Positions 11,940 to 25,580 of a stretch of 64,000 nt of DNA are shown piece after piece. Positions within the stretch are counted from its first letter, which is position 1. Every line of letters starts with the position of its first letter. The translations under genes were made by a program, and so were the position numbers. Origin of the DNA: Sphagnum magellanicum (lineage: Eukaryota; Streptophyta; Sphagnopsida; Sphagnales; Sphagnaceae); the NCBI GenBank assembly GCA_021904315.1, contig CM038910.1, positions 18,848,001-18,912,000 on the forward strand, given 5' to 3'. A model generated the notes under the pieces. The model searched no databases. It saw only the letters and a program-made list of their open reading frames with translations, and was not told where the DNA came from.

Positions 11940-12780
11940 TGATACAGTAGCAACCATGTTTATGGTATTGTGGTAAGCACAAGGTAAAATAGGATACATA
12001 TTTTATGGCACTTTATTATATCTTGTGAGGAACATTTCTTTTACCATTATATTACATTCGTAGTTCCTTCACAATGGGCTAAAAATTAAATTTGTTTATA
12101 AGGGACCCATGAGTTCTTGAGATGAACATATTTTGATATTCTTGTATAAACATAGTTAATTTGGAGGTGTAAACTTAATTTGTATCAATGAGGTATTGAA
12201 CATGGGCCTATCTACTTCAATCATTTAATAATTAGAATAAATTGGATGTATAATTTTGTTATAGTTAGTTATATGGCTAATTAATGAACACTAGTGTTTA
12301 CATGGTGTGTTGTGGATTGATAATGCATTTTATTGGGGTGAAGGCTTTTTGGAATAATACAGGTATGAAATTGATGGATATGAGTAGGACAAGTGTTAAA
12401 TAGAAAGCTAAATAATTGTTGTTTACATAATGTGGGCAATCATAAGGTGTTGCCTCAAGTGATACCTATTTTTGAATCGACATGCATAGTTACATCTTCA
12501 TGCTATTGGTATATATGTGAGTTTTACTTTTGACATGATAAATAATTTGCCAAATTAGCCACCTTTAACATGGATTAATACATAATCGGCTTCACCTCTA
12601 ATATGAATGACAAAACCAGATAAAAAACCAAACAAATGACATTATGCATGAAATGTACATCATGCATTGAAAACAATGTCTTTCAAGCTAACTACATGCT
12701 CTAGGCTTGTTTTAATAACCTCAAGTGTTTCCTCTAATAATTGACAGACTATATTCCCTCCTTTCACTCTATGACAAGTT
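11940..12780. other. AT-rich intergenic DNA
   Basis: No coding signal, repeats or RNA gene recognised. Confidence 0.55.
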
Positions 12781-13530
12781 GGTAGCATAGGGAATTTACA
12801 AGCCAATACCAAATCACATCTGTGAATGCTATTTGAAAGTTGGAAAGGTATACATAACTAAGCTCACCACGTCCCAACTTTTGGTAATAAATACCAACTT
12901 CAAATTTGTCGCCTCGTGAACAAGTAAATGTTTCTTACACAACATGTTTGGGCTTTTGAAATTGTAAAATATAGAAGTCAACATCTTCATCATTACCTTC
13001 TTCAATTGCAACCATGAAATTCTCACCAACCTAGAGAAAATGTCTTATAGACTTTCCATTAATTAGGCCATCCACTCCAAGATCTCCATCTTCCTCCATG
13101 TTTCCCTACACAAATTGTGTGTCTTTGGGTTGTAATTTGATAAGTGTCCATTGTTGGACATGACTTTGATTCCCACAATTGTGCCATTCACTTTCAAGAC
13201 AAGTAGTACAAAAACAGGCAAAAGGCTTCACCATGAGCCTTGTTGGATCAAAAGGGCAAAAAATATGGATGGAATGGAATTCCCTTGATCTTGGAATATT
13301 GTCATAAGTATGTGGGTTGGACTTGCCAACCTACTTTAACTACACATTCCAAAAAAATCTAGGTACAATTGATCGAAAGGTGTCATATATAACTACGTGC
13401 TCAAAGGGTGTCATATGAAGTGGACATTGTGCTAGTGAGGAAATCAACACAATCTTTTGCATTTTGGAGCCTCTTAGATTACAGCATTGTTCCATCCTCA
13501 AAGCCCTTTTCCTTACAACACCTACACCAT
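12781..13530 (-). pseudogene. Degenerate ORF of unknown, probably transposon-associated family
   Basis: On the minus strand a long coding-like frame with a few stops can be followed. It reads in order IVLISSLAQCPLHMTPFEH (about 13450), then NPHTYDNIPRSREFHSI and the cysteine-bearing block PFACFCTTCLESEWHNC, then QQWTLIKLQPKDTQF, stops, then ENFMVAIEEGNDEDVDFYI, GDKFEVGIYYQKLG and ELSYVYLSNFQIAF. The Cys/His spacing suggests a small metal-binding module, and the following part looks like a compact beta-rich domain. I have the impression of similar ORFs among repetitive plant sequences but cannot name the family. Stops are TAG or TAA at positions explicable by C-to-T change. Confidence 0.5.
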
Positions 13531-15700
13531 CCCATTCTCCTTTCTTGTGTCCTATGCTAAAAAAACTCTAGCTCATTTTGCACCCATTAGTGAGTCCTAG
13601 GTACCTACACACAGAATACATGGCTTTAGAGCCCTTAAACTAGCATGTGCACTTGCCTGACCATACCAAATGTTGGGTAGGTTTAATTCCCTGATGGGTG
13701 ATTTCACAATATAGTGGTTCAATAATAGCAAAAATTACACGTTTTATAAGTCCATGCAAGATTTTTTTAAATGATTCAAATGGACATGGTTGTTACTTTT
13801 TAAAATATTATTATTCTAGTTTTTGAATAATACACGTTCAATCACCTACAAAGCTTTTTAAATCTATGTGAAAACTTGTATTTAATGTAACCAATGTCAT
13901 TTTTTAATTTAAACGTCCTAAAAGGAAAACCCACAAAGTCTAAAGAAATAATGCCCCATCTAAATTTTTAAAAAAATATGCTTTTGGGACAAAGAAATTG
14001 AAAAAAAAATAAAATTTGCAACTCATATGGACTTATGAAAATATGTTTTAACCACTCAAAAGTCCCTAACTTTTCAAAAGTCCATTATTATATAATCAAA
14101 CTACTTCAAGAGTTTAATTATGTACTTTCGATTTGTCGAATGTGCTAGCTACAAATTGTCTTTTAAAGGTTGTAGTAAACTATTGAGAAAGTCTTCATCA
14201 AACATATAAATCAATATCACATAGATTTTGTAGTCCTATAAGCGATTCCTTGTTGCTTAATATCCATTTTATACTCCATATTCTACATCAATGGACTTCA
14301 TTTCTTTCTTCTAGACAACAAGGTACAAGTCCAAGTCTTGAGTTTGATAAGCCATGTCTAATGTCTTTTTCAAAATGGAGCAAAACAATTGAGAGCGGAA
14401 AACTTGTGAAGAAAACTCATAACATGGCAAAAGAACATTTTGTTATTGATAATGTGTGCATGAAAACTCATGGATAATGTGTACCCACTTTTCTAATAAT
14501 TAGAACATGGTTTGCATTGGATTATAATAATTTCTTAACATGTGTAACAATAGCCACAAACTTGTTGGATTTTATGACAACGATAATTAGATTTTATACG
14601 GTAAATGGCATTGCTAGGTTCAATTAGATTTTATATGGAGAGTGGCATTGCTAGTAGGTTCATGATAGATATTCATAACATCGTACTTATCGATTTCTTG
14701 CATTCTTTTTTTACATTCTTACAATGATGCCCTTAATTATCTAACCTTTTGTAGGATACATTTGCAAATTGTGCATCATTTTTTCAGTGTGTTTTTAAAA
14801 TAGTTGTTTCACAACAATGTTGTTAGAACGGTTGAAATATCTTTTGTCAAAAGATTTTTGTATTATATAGATAATTATTATATCTGACTACCTATGTATT
14901 GCTCATAAATTCATGTTACAACTATGTTTAACTTGTCTCCCATTAAAACAACTAGGATGACAACGACCATGAATGACATGGCAGTGCAAAATATGCTTCT
15001 GCTAATATATAACATTTTGCCACATAGGACATGTATGAAACAAGGGGGCATGATTTTTGATAAAGGCGCCAAAAACATATTTTTGCTTTAACACATGGGG
15101 CACCAACCTTGGGTAGATTTTTGTACTTACGTTTAATTGAACAAAGACATTGTTGTTGGATGTCCATGTGGCAAATCCATGTGCTAGTGATGATGTGTGA
15201 ATTATTGTTGATGTGGTAGGAATATACTTTTGTCAAGGTATATTTTGACATGTCATCAAAATCAGTCAAAGAATATTCAAGTTGACATGGATGGAATATA
15301 ATTGGAATATACCTTCTAGTTCTTGTTCATAGGTTCATGCTCTCGCTCACACACTCACCACAAAACAATCCCTAGGTCACATGTATGCATTCATCCTTTT
15401 AGGTCTAGTTTTCAATAATGTATTTTGTGAAAATAGGGGATTCTTTTGTCCTTCCTTCATGACATAAATCTTGCCAAGGGTGCCCCCATATGTTGAATGT
15501 TAATTTCATCAAGTTTTTGCCTTCACATTGTTTGTAAAAACTATTGCTGCAATTGTTATTGCTTGTTAACTTCATGGTTACAAGTATTTGTTGGATCCAT
15601 GGCACCCCCAAATAGTTAGCAAATTTCAAGTTTGGCCTTTTTTTTTGGAAATGGTGGGTTTGCCACATTGGGTTCAATTTTAGCCCTAAAATCAATAACA
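13531..15700. other. AT-rich intergenic DNA with a short tandem duplication
   Basis: No supported gene. At about 14585-14660 a unit of roughly 50 bp (ATTAGATTTTATA followed by TGGCATTGCTAG) is repeated twice in tandem. Minus-strand open frames at 14952-15269 and 15405-15992 have no recognisable domain; the latter overlaps the start of the hAT relic in antisense. Confidence 0.5.
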
Positions 15701-15739
15701 AAAAAATGTTGCATGTTGAAAATGTGATATTAACATTTG

Positions 15740-18170
15740 ATTCACAAGCTATTGGCCCAAGTTCAAGTACAACTATTATTGACATTGACATTAATGAGCC
15801 CGAGTTTAAGTTCCTTGATGTGTAGCCTTCCAAAAAAAGGAAACTCAAGTGGCAAGTCCAAAGGCATTTTTGCGACACTTGGGGTACCAAGTTCCCATGG
15901 GCAGAGGCTATGGGGGAAGATGGAAGAATGCAACATGTGTAGTGTAGGATTTGCATTGGTGTGGAGTAGAGGGAGAAGTTATTAGTTCCCAAGTTAGATA
16001 AGCTTTACAAACATAGTGGAAGAAGAAAATGTAGGCATGGAAAACTTGGGTTAAAGGTAGGTGAATATTACACTAGTTTTCATAGCCAACATGCAAAAAA
16101 TGAATGCATCTATGGCATTATAGGTCCTAATTCTATCCTTGAGCAAGTGTAGAATGCAAAAAGGGTTGATAAAAAGAAAAAATACCTTTAATTTGTTAAT
16201 GTTTTCCATCTTTTGCAACAAGGCAAGCCCCTAATAGATTATGGATGCATGCAAGGGTTTTGTCGATTTATTAAGGTTGAAAAGATTTTGAGGATCCATT
16301 GGACTAATTCCATTGGTTGGGAAATGGCAAGTACTTATTCAATTCCACTATTAAATTGTTGTTTTTTGTGCATTGTACCTAATGCACATTCTTGAAAATC
16401 TTTTTGAACCACCATCATTGTCATTAATATTTGGTTTGTGATTAGGGAATGGTAGACACTATGCATAATTTTTTTGGCTACAACTAGACATGCCATTCAA
16501 AATGCAAGATTTGAATCCTTAAGTTGTGATGAAATCACAACAATGGATAACCAAAGTTGGATATTAGTTCATTATTACGTGGTTCAAAATTGGCGCATGG
16601 TACCCATATTCTTGAATTTGTAGCAAGTCACTGAAGGAGGTGGGTTTGACAACTTACTTGCCATATTTGTGAATTTTATAGTTATTATGGTGAACTATCT
16701 AAAAGGGACTTGGCAATAGAATTGGTTTGTTTTGGTGTGGATGGTGCTATTGCCTTTTAGGGATTGAAAACGAGGGTGACAATGCAACTCATTGAAAAAC
16801 ATGCACCATTTGTCATTGGTATCCATTGCATGGCACATAGGTGCAACCTACCTATGTAATCTTTAATTTCTTCCCTACCATTGGTTGCAAAAGTTCAGGG
16901 CTTACTACAAGGCATGTATGTGTATTTTTCATTATCTTAAAAGGTAGTTGAAGCATGTGAAATTGGTAGAAGTATTACAAATTACAAACAAAAGGATTGA
17001 AAATCCTTCACAATGTTAAGACATGGAGTGGATTAATATGCTTGCACCCAACAAGCGTGTTTTAGCTTAATATAAAAGTCTTGTTGTCAAGATGGGTGAT
17101 GATATGGCCAAGAATGCATTTGCCAAAAACAAGTATGAACTCTTGTGTGATTGTGACATTGTTTTGGGATTAACTTGTGTACTACCCATGTTAGAGGCAG
17201 TTCAAAGTTTATCCAAGCTACCTAGGGTAGAGATACCTTTGTTTACAACTTAGTGACCTCTATCATTTTGTGTATTGGTGTTCTAAATGCTATGTATGTA
17301 GACCCATTGAAGAGGTGTGATCACCCCTAATTTGCCACGTTCAATGAATTGGTGCAAAATGTGTGTGATGTTGTACACATGGTCTAGTATTTGGAGCCAC
17401 AAATTAATGTTAAGTATGTAACATTTTAATTCAATGGTTGTTTAGTCATATTGCATAAGACATGTGCCATTACTAGTGTAGTGTTTATGGTGACTAAAGA
17501 TAACTAGGAGATTGTTGTGCAATTTGTAAAAGATCAGTGTGTAGGTGTAGTTTTTGAGTTGATAAAAAACTTGCAAGGTGCTTCCCTACCCATGACCTCA
17601 TGAATGCAATTGAGCTTATTTATCACCAATATTGGGCAGTAGTTGATGCAAAGGCCATTTTTGTTAAACACTTGGCAATTTTGAAAGCAAAATTTTTTGG
17701 GTGATGTTAAATCAAAATTTTTAAGGTGACCCTAAATCAAAAAGCCCAAATGTTACTTTGGTTGTTGGTGTGTTGGATGGTGCATTACTTGACCAACAAG
17801 CTTTTTTTTTACCATAACCATAAAGAACAATAGTCATGGTGCCTTGCATCTGCCACTTGATTACAACCCTACAACTAAGATGTGGGCATGATTGGTTACA
17901 ATTGCCATTGTGGTTCATAAGTGGTTAAAGTTTTTGAAGCTAATGGAGATTGCCATTGTCATGATTATAGGCAATGTGGAAGATGAGAGGACTTTTTCCA
18001 TAGTCAATTTCATGAAATCTAGGTTTCTCAACCATTTGGCCACACACTTGGACTTGGTGGTTCAGATGTATGTGCAAAAGTTTTATAGGTTGGAAACTTT
18101 CCTCTTCTACATAACAATAAAAAATGGGGAAAGGAGAAGTTGTAGTTGGAGAAAAATAGGTGGTTAGAAA
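15740..18170 (+). pseudogene. hAT-superfamily transposase-like pseudogene (BED-like finger to dimerisation region)
   Basis: A decayed gene of the plant hAT-derived family related to zinc-finger protein 862-like proteins. The N-terminal DNA-binding part (about 15830-16100) reads KRKLKWQVQRHFCDTWG, KFPWAEAMGEDGRMQH, CRICIGVE, KLDKLYKHSGRRKCRHG and YYTSFHSQHAKNE, a BED-like zinc finger, broken by three TAG codons. The middle region is scattered over frames: DYGCMQGFCRFIKVE (16240), GIHCMAHRCNLPM (about 16820-16855), LPLVAKVQGLLQGMYVYFS (about 16880), NKRVLA (about 17050) and LLCDCDIVLGLTCVLPM (about 17140-17190). The C-terminal hAT dimerisation motif is clear at about 17965-18110: NVEDERTFSIVNFMKSRFLN then HLATHLDLVVQMYVQKFY. 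More than ten stops and several frameshifts show long inactivity. Terminal inverted repeats were not found. Confidence 0.85.
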
Positions 18171-18766
18171 TATGGCATTAGTGATGGTTTACTAGTGTGT
18201 AGTATTGCTAGTTTTGTGTAGCATTAACAAGAAAAAAATATGGTTTTTTGTACAAACATTTTGCAAGTGCAAGGTTAGGGTATTTTTGTACCACATTTAT
18301 AGTGTCTATGCCTCGATTTTAAGGCAATGTGGGGTGGGGAAATTAGTAATCCCTAAGGTTGGATTTTATTCTAATCACCTAATTGTGCAATCATGACATT
18401 TTCTTTTGGTTCTTGTCATATGATTATTTTTTGGATGTGATTTTTAATTTTTGTGCGTGAAATGTTTGGGTTTTTATAGTTGAGGTTGTTTATTTTGAAA
18501 TAAAATTTGACATAATAAATTCAACGCATCATAATACAATTGAATTAACAAATTGCATTTATTGTTGGCATTCTACAACAAATGTCACCAGTAGAAAACA
18601 CCCCCTTTTGCAACTACATTTTCAACTATTGTTCAACTATAAACAAAGTAAAAAACTACACATATAGTTGCAATTTATTTTTTGTAACTGCTAACTAGTA
18701 ATGTCGAAAAGTAGAAGTTGAGAGTGAAATTACAATTGAAAGTGTATGCCATGTGTCAACACTACA
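18171..18766. other. AT-rich intergenic DNA
   Basis: No supported gene. A weak CACTA-like start (CACCAGTAGAAAAC at about 18587) and a reverse-oriented CTAGTAATG at about 18702 could bound a small non-autonomous element, but the arms do not match well. Confidence 0.35.
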
Positions 18767-18767
18767 A

Positions 18768-19180
18768 CAATAGCCACTATGTGCCATTACTTACCAGTTT
18801 AGTTGAAAATTGTTCCCAATATAGTTGAAGGATGTTGTCAACTGCATTTGACTAATGGATGAACTTCATCTATTAACTAAACATGACATCAGCTAAAAAT
18901 ATAATTACAATTTCAACTAGGTTGCAACTATGTAAGTTGAAACATTTCAACTATGTTGCAACTATGTAAATTGAACATTTGGCTAGTGGTTTGGTGACAC
19001 ATGGCACATTAGCAATGTTAACATGTGGCACATTCAGAAAATGTGGGGTCAATGCATAGTTAAATGACACATGGCATGTTCACAAATTTTGGGGTCAACA
19101 AATAGTTAAATGACAGGTGGCACATCCACATCAAAAATTTAGGCCACATGGTGCCTAAGAATAAGTTAGCTCTAAACTTA
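18768..19180. mobile_element. Probable CACTA-like non-autonomous element end with subterminal repeats
   Basis: Begins CACTACAACAATAGCC, a CACTA-type terminus. It is followed by many short subterminal repeats: AGTTGCAACTATGTAA-type words (about 18915-18975) and GACACATGGCAC-type words (about 18990-19130). Arrays of short subterminal repeats are typical of CACTA/Spm ends. The opposite terminus was not identified, so the extent is approximate. Confidence 0.4.
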
Positions 19181-20750
19181 GGCACCTAGGTTAAACCTAA
19201 ACATAGGCCATTTAATCTAGATTTAAATTAAGGCTAAATCTAAACATCTATGTTAAGCCTAGACCTAAACCACATTGCAATTAATAAATGAAGTCCTATT
19301 TCATTTGGTTTAACTTTTAAGGTTGAACCTTTTTTATTGGTTCATCTCAAATGGTTATTAAAATTTCATGTTTATTGTGTTTTCTAATAATCCTAGTGCA
19401 CTCATTTATATAATTTGGATTCATGGAATGGAAACCAAACAATATGAAATAAAAGTTTTAGTTGTAACTTAGGGAAAACACACTTATCACCGAACACTTA
19501 ACGATATTGGATCATTATGACTCTCTTGTCCATGGTTTGTTCCTTTTGAAACTTAAAACAATTTTGTAATCCTCCACCTGGCATATCAAAATCTGAAAAA
19601 AATGCTATAATCTAATGGAAAATGAACAAGATATGCCCTTTTAAAATGAAGGGGGTTGTGCTTTGGATTTTTTCATGCGTCCAATATGATTTTGAAGTTT
19701 CAGCTCTTCAATTATTATTATTTTTATTTTTGATTTAAAACAAGTTTTATGGATTTTGAGATAGTGCATTTGTAGCCTTTGAAATCGTTCAAAATGAATG
19801 AGAAATGAGCAAGATATAGTTGTTAGAAGTAAAGGGTGTCTAGAGACAAAATTTGAAACAAAATATCATTCTTTCTCTTCCTACGTTCTCTATTTTGTTC
19901 CTTTCATTTTGAAGTTCAAAAAACATTTGTAGCTCTTTGTTTTACGCTTCCAATGACATAAAAACATTCAATTTGACATTAAAATGAGGGAAAACTTGAA
20001 AGTGTTCCGTGATAGAGTATCATTTGCTTTCTACCTTAGTTATAACCTAGTTGCAATTTAATTGCAATTCATCAAATAGTTATAATCTAGTTGTACAAGT
20101 TAGTCTAAGCTTAGTTGGGTTTGGACCTAACTAATAATCTACCTAACCTAGGTCTAGGTACTTACTTTAATTATTTATAGTAATTATTCATCAACTATTT
20201 TTAACTATATAGTTGTATAATTAAGTAACTAAACATATTATCATCATTTATTAAATAATATGGCGATTAGTTTTTTTTTTGAAAAATCAGCAATTAAATT
20301 TATTTATTTATTCAATAATTAATTATCACTGATTTTTTTAAAAATTCGAGATTCATTATAAATTCTTATTAACATTTCATTAAAAAAAAACTCAAATACA
20401 AATATTCAATAATAGATTTTATATGATTATAATGTTGTGATAATTAATAATTAACTACAATTACAACAATAACATTAATAATAATATTGTAACTAGTAAT
20501 TAGGTTAGCTTGGTTATTTAATTATTTTTATTCGTATTTTTATCTAACTTGTTGGAACTATTAAATGACCTAGTATAGTAAATATTAAATAAGAAAAAAT
20601 ATTTTATAGTATAGTAGTGTTAAATGAAAATAATTTCTGAAATTATATGATAATTTATTAATTATATTTACTAATTATTATAATTATAATTATTATTTAA
20701 TCATAAATAAATAAATAAATAAATATAATAGATGAAAAAATTACAGATGT
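19181..20750. other. AT-rich intergenic DNA
   Basis: No gene recognised. Becomes extremely AT-rich after about 20160, with homopolymer runs. Confidence 0.55.
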
Positions 20751-21600
20751 ATTGAACATATTTTTTAAAAAAACCTAAATATCCTTACTTGATATGTTGT
20801 AAACTAAAAGTGAATTTACATAAAAATTATAAATAATGCATGTATTGAACATAACATTATTAAGTTGACTTATATTTCAGAATTTCCTTAAAATTTATTT
20901 TCAAATCAAAGTGTTATATTTATATGCACAAAAAAATTCATCATACATGTCATCATTCATGGATACAAAAAAATTTGCATGTACCTTAATAATTAATGAA
21001 TTTTTATTGTAATTTTTAAAGTATTTTAAGACATCATATGTATAAAAATGAATAAACATTAAAGTTCCAAAAAAATATGAATTATGTATCATTACTTGAT
21101 TTGTTGTAAATTAACATTTGATTTACAAATAAATAATAAATTACATATATTGAACTTACATTATTACGAATTCATATTTCAAAATTTCCTTAAAATTTAT
21201 TTTTAAACTAAATGTTTATATTTATATGCACAAAAAAAATTTGCATCGTACATAAACATTCATTTCCACAAATATAATTTACATGTAGTTTAATGTTTAA
21301 TGAATTTTTATTGCAATTTAAAGAAAATATTGAGATATCATGTCTATAAAAATGAATAAACATTACATTTCCACAGAAAAATTAATTATGTATCATTATT
21401 TGATATGTTGTAAACTAGAATCCAATTTACATATAAATAATAATTAGGTGTACTGAACATGCATTATTACAAATTTATATTTCAGAATTCTCTTAAATTT
21501 CCTTCAATCAAATTTTATTATTTGTGTGTACAAAAAATATTTGCATCATACATAAACATTCATTTTATACAAAGATAATTTACACATAGTTTAATCTATT
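20751..21600. repeat. AT-rich tandem repeat, period about 300 bp, three copies
   Basis: The landmark TATATGCACA-type word occurs at about 20921, 21223 and 21523 and the landmark ACTTGATATGTTGTAA-type word at about 20786, 21093 and 21393, a regular spacing of 300-307 bp. Units diverge by substitutions and small indels. A fourth copy of the same unit is found displaced at 22490-22800. Confidence 0.75.
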
Positions 21601-22470
21601 AATGAAGGTAAATAATTTGTTTTGTTTTATTCTATCATGTTGAAATTTCCTAAACAAAATTACTTCATATAATGCTATTGATATTTTTGAAAACCTAACA
21701 ATGAATAGGGGTGCATTGACTTGGGTTGAAATGTTTTGGAGCTACAATGCAAAGGTTATTGATTATTGAACCATTTTCTTAATAAACATGAATGAAATCA
21801 TAAATATATTTTTTATTTGAATCCAAAGGTGTAGTTGGTGTTGTTGAAAAATAATCACTAAGTTAGATTTAAACAAATTTATTTTTTAATTTTCATATTT
21901 AAGGTGTGGGAGATATTAAAATTTGAATGAATTTTGTTGGTGAAAATTCAAACAAATTACAACAAATTGGGTTTATAAGGGAAAATGAGTTAAGTGTGTT
22001 CACATTTGGGGCCAACAACACATTTTACTTTATTTATCCATGAAGGAAGGTAGTTTGTTTTGTTTTGTCATAATGATATCTCTCAAACCATGGTGTCTTA
22101 GGTTATGTTATGGAACTTGTCATCAAAAAGTTTTCAATGAATCAAGGTGCAACGATTTGGTTTAAAATCTTTGGAGCTACAATGTGGAATCTATTGATTA
22201 TTGAACCATTTTTTCATTGAATTTTAAAAAAACCAAGATTGAAAACTATATTGGAATTTGGGGGCGTTCTTGGTGTTATTGGAAAGCCCTCACCAAGTTC
22301 AATTTAATAAAGTTGATTTCATAATTTTGAGACCTAAATTGTGAACAATATTATTGAATTTTTGGTGGGTATGTATTGTTGTTGGAAATTCAAACAAATT
22401 GCAAAAAGGAGTTTGGAAGGAAAATTCAATTGAATGCATTCAAACTTGGGCCAATGACATAGGGTACATT
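21601..22470. repeat. Two tandem copies of a roughly 430-bp repeat inserted in the 300-bp array
   Basis: Two diverged units start at about 21600 and 22028, each opening with ATGAAGG followed by TTTGTTTTGTTTT. Both contain in the same order GGTGCA...TTTGG, GAGCTACAATG, TTGATTATTGAACCATTTT, then GGTGTTnTTGGAAA-type text, ending with AATTCAAACAAATT. A third copy, much richer in CpG, lies at 33146-33500. Non-coding; family unknown. Confidence 0.65.
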
Positions 22471-22489
22471 AGTGTTTAATGAATAATAT

Positions 22490-22805
22490 CATAATTTTAA
22501 ACAAATATTGACTTATCATGTGTCTAAAAATGAATAAACATTATAGTTGCACAATAATATTAATTATGTATCATTACTTGATATGTTGTAATGATTTACA
22601 TAAAAATAATAAATTACATGTGTATTAAACATAAACATTAGTTCTAACATATTTAAAAAAATTTCTTAAACTTTATTTTCAAAATAAAGTTTAATATTTT
22701 ATATGCACAAAAAAAACCGTTCATTTATACAAATAAAATTTACATGTAATTTAATGTTATCATAATTTTAAATAAATATTACAATATTATATGTATAAAA
22801 TTAAA
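22490..22805. repeat. Displaced fourth copy of the 300-bp AT-rich repeat
   Basis: Carries the same ordered landmarks as the array at 20751-21600: TGTATAAA/TGAATAAACATTA, ACTTGATATGTTGTAA (22575), TATATGCACA (about 22699), then TTTACATGTAATTTAATG. It resumes the array after the 430-bp repeats, which therefore interrupt it. Confidence 0.65.
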
Positions 22806-25580
22806 GTTGCCTATTGGTTGTTTAACCTAGCTGAAAAAGATAGTTGCAAACAAGACCATATTTCATCCATCCTTTGGTACATTTTATCATCCAAAATAGT
22901 TGAACATTAGTCAATGTTTTGACTGTGTGCCAACGAAAGAACCTTAGATGCCAAGATTATTTAAAAAATAACCCTTTAGTTGAAACATGCTTCACATTGT
23001 TTACCAACATAGTGTGTAGATCCTCTTCCACTTTAATCAAGGAGTATCTTTAAATGGATTGGGGTTCAACCCCTCTGGAAGAGTTCCTTTTAAATCATTT
23101 CATATGGTGTGTTTTTTTGCTATTTTGGTGTATACTAATGTTGGTATTTGAAAATATTAGTGTTTGCAGTCATATTAACATGCACCAAAAGTAGTCATAA
23201 CCACTACTTAATTTTTTGAAAATTTGATCATAAGAAAATAAAAAAATAAAAAAAGATTATAAAAAAAATGTTATTGTGAATATATTATGTACATGTCATA
23301 AAAATTTGGAATCAATCTAAAGAGTGAAAAATACGTATAAGGACTTTTAACCTCTTGTAACTAGTGTTTAAAAGCTGCATAAAAATAGTTTAAAACAGTT
23401 TTGACACTAAAAGCACAATTTGAAAATATTTTTTAATGACATATTTTTAAATATTTTTTAATATACACCTTAACATAATAATATTAAGAAAAATTTAAAG
23501 ATTTTTAATATTTTTTTGAAAGATGTATTAAAAATATTCCAAGAAGATTTTAAGAATAAAACAATGGTCTAAGGGGGCACGTGTGGCTCCTAATAGAGTG
23601 GTTGGACCCTAGTATTTGTAGTTTTGGTTATAAATTGTGCACAACTATGTAGCACAATTTTCATCTTTCCTTGTACATAAGTTGCATGTTTATAGTCTTG
23701 ATGTTCATTGGTGTAGCACATTTTTTGTCATGCAAATTTTATTAGTAGCACTCTCCTTGCTTGTGTTTTTGATTAGTTCACATAGGAACCTTCATGCTAT
23801 GAACATTCATGTTGCCAACAAAATATTACTTGCAAAATAATCTTTGGCCAACATTTCACACATCTTATACTACTATAGCCAACTGTCATACATTTTGTTA
23901 AACTTCCTTGCCACATGTTTCAATAAACAAAGGTAGGAAAATGCCAATGATGCCCTATCAAAAAAATGAAAAAAAAAACACAAATTGGCACCCAAATTTT
24001 GAAAAACAATAATAACCCACCTGGAAGTTATGAGAAAAAAAACCTACCAACATTAGATTCATGTTTTATCTCTTGCCAAAAGGACTAGAGTGAATTGACA
24101 ACCATTAGTGTAGCATGAGTAAACAAGAAAAATAATTTTTCAATAAATAGTCTTGCGGCATGGCAATGAAAAATCATAAATTAATTTTTTCCTATGTTAT
24201 TTTTCAAAAGGGATAATATTACAATCTAGGTGTAACAAAAAAGAAGGGCATAACATCTTCACTTGTTAAAATGCTTGAAGTTTGCCATAAGCACTCATCC
24301 TTAAGAATAGAATGAAAAAACTTTAAATTTGAAGCTCATCTTTGGAATAGAAACACATTATGATATGTGGAGCAAACTATCAAATTTGACCTAAGAACAT
24401 CAAATGGATAAGGTCAATCTAAATCTCCTTTCAATTGGACTATTGGAGTCTTATGATGTGGCAATCATTTAAACATCTATAGACAATCCTTGTTCACCTT
24501 CTATTAGATCCCAAGAAAAAATGTATGTTGCATTCCCTATAACTAGAGCAAAGAGGATACTAATAGACACGGGTCCTAAGCAACTAGATCCTTGAAAATG
24601 ATTAGCAATTGGCACCTCAAAAAAATTTAGTAGCCCAAAACTATGCCTAAAGCTCCCATAAAACTAGGTACTTGATCCCCAACTCTTCACAAAAAAAACA
24701 TTGCCAACAAATTGGGATGAACATAACTTAGACAAAAATTGCCACAAATAGATTAGCCCCTTCTTGATCCCCTAGAGCTTGTCATTAGTTCCATTGATGT
24801 TCCTAAACCTAATTATACCCATCTACCCTACGTCTCCTCCTTTGCATAATGAAAATTAAAAAAATTGTTGCATGAGCAAAAAGATCCTCACATGAAGGTT
24901 TTCCTCCTTTGGATGTGCTAAAGCAAAAACACACTTAATCACTCCCAACAAACTCATTTGTGACCTTCAAAACCTCTATTGAGTTGGAAATTTGGTACTT
25001 ATCTTCTCCACATTCTACCTCTTATGCTTCCTTCCATCATTCCATCTCTAGCTCCGAAGTCCTTGCAACCACACACACACATCAAAATAAAATAATAGCT
25101 AAGTTTTATTCCAAAAGCTTCACTCCTTAATAACACACACCATTGCCACCACAACTTTCACAAATTGCATCCCACTCAAGTGAATGATAAACAACAAAAT
25201 ACAAGTTGATTGTTGGCGCATAGACAAAGATAGATAATCCAATGTTCACACTATGAACCCTATAAATAAATAGAATTATTTCAAGGCCACATGGGTATCT
25301 TATGAAATTGAAGAGAGCAATAGTGAATTGCATGTGAGGTGCGAGAGTGATAATACAAATGCAAAAAGAAATTGTGGATCACATGTAGGGTAAAATCCAA
25401 GGAGGCAAGAGCCAAATGCAAGCCTCATTTGGTAGCGTTATTGCCTGCTTTACATTTTGGTATCGACTTTATGTTTTTTCATAAAGCACATTGTGAACAC
25501 AGAGTGTCCACTTATGGGGTGGAGGAATATTTGTGCAATAGCGTACCCTCCAGTTACACTACAATAAATCTAAGAGGTTT
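22806..25580. other. AT-rich intergenic DNA
   Basis: No supported gene; short open frames below 75 codons without motifs. A short (AC)n tract lies near 25069-25081. Confidence 0.55.

Noticed and set aside
15405-15992. 195-codon minus-strand open frame
   Set aside because: Lies antisense to the BED-finger region of the hAT relic; no motif, and the coding signal is clearly on the + strand.
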